The notes beneath the pieces were generated by a model. It had not been told where the DNA came from and did not search any database. It saw nothing but the letters and a program-made list of their open reading frames with translations. Made by a program: the position numbers and the translations under genes. Of a stretch of DNA of 64,000 nt, positions 61,339 to 64,000 are shown in pieces (position 1 is the stretch's first letter; the number at the start of each line of letters is the position of its first letter). This DNA is from Manihot esculenta (Eukaryota > Streptophyta > Magnoliopsida > Malpighiales > Euphorbiaceae). Where the stretch lies: NCBI RefSeq assembly GCF_001659605.2, contig NC_035172.2, positions 34,089,342 to 34,153,341 of the forward strand. The letters are read 5' to 3'.

Positions 61339-64000
61339 TTAAAAGAAATAAATTGAAGAATGAAGATCTAAGGAATTGACGAAAGTCAATTTCAAAGAGA
61401 ATTTCTAATGCGATTTATATCTAATCAAATTTTAGCCCCCATTTATTATTAAAAAAATATTTTTTAACATATAGTAATAATTTATATGTCAATAATTGAA
61501 ATTTTAAAAAGGTTATAAAATTTTTTAAAAAAATAAATTAATTATAAAAATGTGAAAATGTATAATTTTCTTTTAGAAAAATAAAAAAAAAAAACTAGAA
61601 AAGGAAAATACAGGTCGCTGTCACATTAGCTGGTGGCTTGTGAATTGAACATCCGAGGAAACATTTGGATGCTGACTATAATCTCAAATAAAACAAACGT
61701 GTCCATCACATTGCATCCCAGACCAAGCCCCAATAGCTTAATATTATTGATAATTTTTTGAAAAATATATAAATATTTTTATTAAAAATCTATAAAAACA
61801 ATGTACATCAAAATCATTTAAAAATAAAACTTGAAAAGGAAAGAGTCCGATTATTTATAAAAAAAAATGTATATTTTTTATACACGTTAATGTTTTAGGA
61901 ATTTAAAAAATTAGGAAATAAAAAATATTTTTATAATAAAGAGAAAATTAATCATGTATAACAAAAATAACTTATTATTTTAAAAAGATAAACTTATTTT
62001 TTTTATTTTGATAATTTATCAATACTACTAAATTTTTTACGTATAAATTTATTATAACTAAATAATAAAATATAACTTATTTTCTTGTAAAATATTTTTA
62101 AATATAAATTTATTTTCCAAAAAAAAATGAATTGTAAAAAAAATCGAAAAATTTACTTTCATAAAAAAAAGCCACTTTACTGTTTTTTTGAAAAAAAAAT
62201 ATTTTTTATGTTTAGAATATTCTAAAAATTATTTAAAAAAATATTTTTATTAAAGGAAAAAATATATTATTTTTAAATTTTTTTTTCAAAATTAAAGTTA
62301 TTTTCTAAATTTTGATACTCTTTTCAACGCTATTAAATTTTTTATTTATAAATTTTGTTAAGATATTTATTTTTAAAATTATAACTAAATAATAAAAAAT
62401 AAATTATTTTATTAATTATTGGAAAATATTTAAAAAAAAAACAGGTGAGAGCTTAAATAAAAATAAATTTACTTTTTCTGAACAAAATATGCTTTTATAT
62501 ATTTTGAAAATTTTATTGACACCATTGAACTATTGATATATAAATATTATTAATATTTTTATTTGTTAATATTATAATCAATAATAAAAATAATTTTTAC
62601 AATAATTTAATTTTTATGTATAAAATATTTTTCAAAAATTAAATTGACTCAAAATAAATGAATAAATATAATCCACTAAACTATACAATTGTTCGTGGAA
62701 TATATGCTCCTTTCAATTTTCAATATTCCCCACTTCCTCTTTGAAAATGTCCAAATGTTGTGGCCTGGTTGGATAGTTCGGCTTCTTCTTTAAGAATTGA
62801 AAAAAAAAATAAGAAGTATTAAATAAAACAATTATTTTTTTCCTCTTGATTTGTTTTATTAAAAATTATCAGTTTTAAAAATATTATTTGAACCTAAGTG
62901 ATTATAATATGTTTAAAAAAAATTATTCAATTAACCTCTATTTATTTATGAAAAATTACTAGTATTGAAAAAATATTTTTAAGAAAATAATTTATTTTTT
63001 ATTTTTAATTACATTTTAAAAAATAGATGATATTAATAAATTTATATGTATAAGTGTAAATAAGACTTTTAAAATTCAAAAAATAGTTTACTCTTCTTAT
63101 AAAGAAAAAGTAATTTTTTTAAATGGTTTAATTTTTTATTAAAAAAAATTTTTCATAATTTTTTAAAATTTTAAATGTCAAAAAATTTAAAAAAAATTCC
63201 TATAAATAAACCAACGCTTAGCTTCAAAATTTTAACCCAGTACCTCACAGCTCTAAAATTCACTAATTCATATACTAAAAAATTTATTATGAGTTGCTTT
63301 ATTTTATATATATATTCCTTTTATATATAGCATTGGTTGTTTTTGTTTTTTTAAATGGAAAATACTTAGCACTTGGTTCAATGATGCCAAAGCATCAAAA
63401 ACAGAGAATAAAGAAAATTCAATTGGACCTCTGTAATGTATCATATGGACCAGAACATTATTGAGGCCTCAAAGAAATTCCATTACTGCCTTTTGCTGAA
63501 GTATATGTATTGTTGTTTTTCTCTAACTTAACTGTAATCCATGTAGCATTGAGATTTTAAACTCAATTTAGATAAAATAATATCAAAAAATTATCACCAA
63601 ACTATAAATCATTAAAGTATTATCATCAAACTTACCGTTAGTTGTTGACTTTTTTAATAGCCGGATCTTTCTAGTGGCAAGAGCAACACTAATAACAATA
63701 TTTATCCGGGTTTGAATTTCTCGGGTGAAGGTGGCATTGGATCTTTAGAGCATAATTGGGTTTTTCTTTTGGGCCATAGAGGTCTTGAACTTTGTTTGTT
63801 TGGTATGAGCCTTAGGCCTTAATTCTGTGATAGGCCTTGTGGAATCTGGTTATTGCTTGTTCAACCCTCCATCCTTCTGGTTAATCTATTGGTCCTTTCA
63901 TGATGAAATTGATATGCATATCCCTTCTATTCTTTTTTAGTATCAGAGACCCTCGTTATCCACCAAATATATATATATATGTACTGAGAAAGAGACGCAC
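61339..64000. other. AT-rich intergenic region
   Basis: No gene is recognised. AT-rich repeats similar in style to those near 1022-1312 occur around 62200-63210. A less AT-rich stretch without coding potential is at about 63650-63950, and a short (AT)n is near 63969-63982. The right edge is cut by the window. Confidence 0.6.

Noticed and set aside
1..64000. tRNA, rRNA or other structured RNA genes
   Set aside because: I saw no cloverleaf boxes or rRNA-like sequence; the only tRNA-like words are primer-binding sites next to LTRs.

Overview
The window looks like nuclear DNA of a dicot plant. It is AT-rich, its genes carry short exons split by GT-AG introns, and much of it is nested LTR retrotransposons. 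The gene models and the repeat style remind me of Euphorbiaceae (cassava or rubber tree), but that is an impression, not something shown here. I read five host genes with complete exon chains whose phases all close: an R2R3-MYB factor (minus, 4507-5697), tubulin-folding cofactor C / PORCINO (minus, 28696-29754), a UBP3/UBP4-type ubiquitin-specific protease (plus, 30731-34709), a CAMTA calmodulin-binding transcription activator (minus, 44414-52894) and a BTL3-type adenine nucleotide carrier (minus, 56117-60226).

Layout: 1-4506 is AT-rich intergenic DNA. The MYB gene follows. From 6804 to 20971 lies an Ale/Retrofit-like Ty1/copia element (minus strand, identical 180-bp LTRs, 5-bp target duplication ATACT). 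Its gag-pol frame is split by a younger Tekay-like Ty3/gypsy chromovirus (10085-19909, plus strand, two 2241-bp LTRs, duplication AGAGG). 20972-28695 is intergenic with a minisatellite, a hAT-like MITE and other repeats. PORCINO and UBP3 form a divergent pair with a ~1 kb shared upstream region. 36921-43737 is an old, decayed Tat-lineage element (minus strand, duplication ACAAC) with gag, a gag zinc-knuckle duplication and an opposite-strand ORF. Its pol is missing, and in its place sits a solo LTR of the Tekay family (39286-41464). CAMTA and the carrier follow, each with a Mutator-like TIR element in its upstream region. 61339-64000 is AT-rich intergenic DNA.

The host genes do not form a pathway: they cover root/suberin-type transcription, tubulin folding, deubiquitination, calcium-dependent transcription and organelle nucleotide transport. 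The most notable non-genic signals are a set of 13-bp palindromes (TTCGGC-N-GCCGAA) in the Tekay LTRs, hairpin-forming tandem repeats in the same LTRs, the solo LTR that coincides with loss of pol in the Tat element, and chained minimal uORFs before the UBP3 start. I found no clear new multi-gene system.
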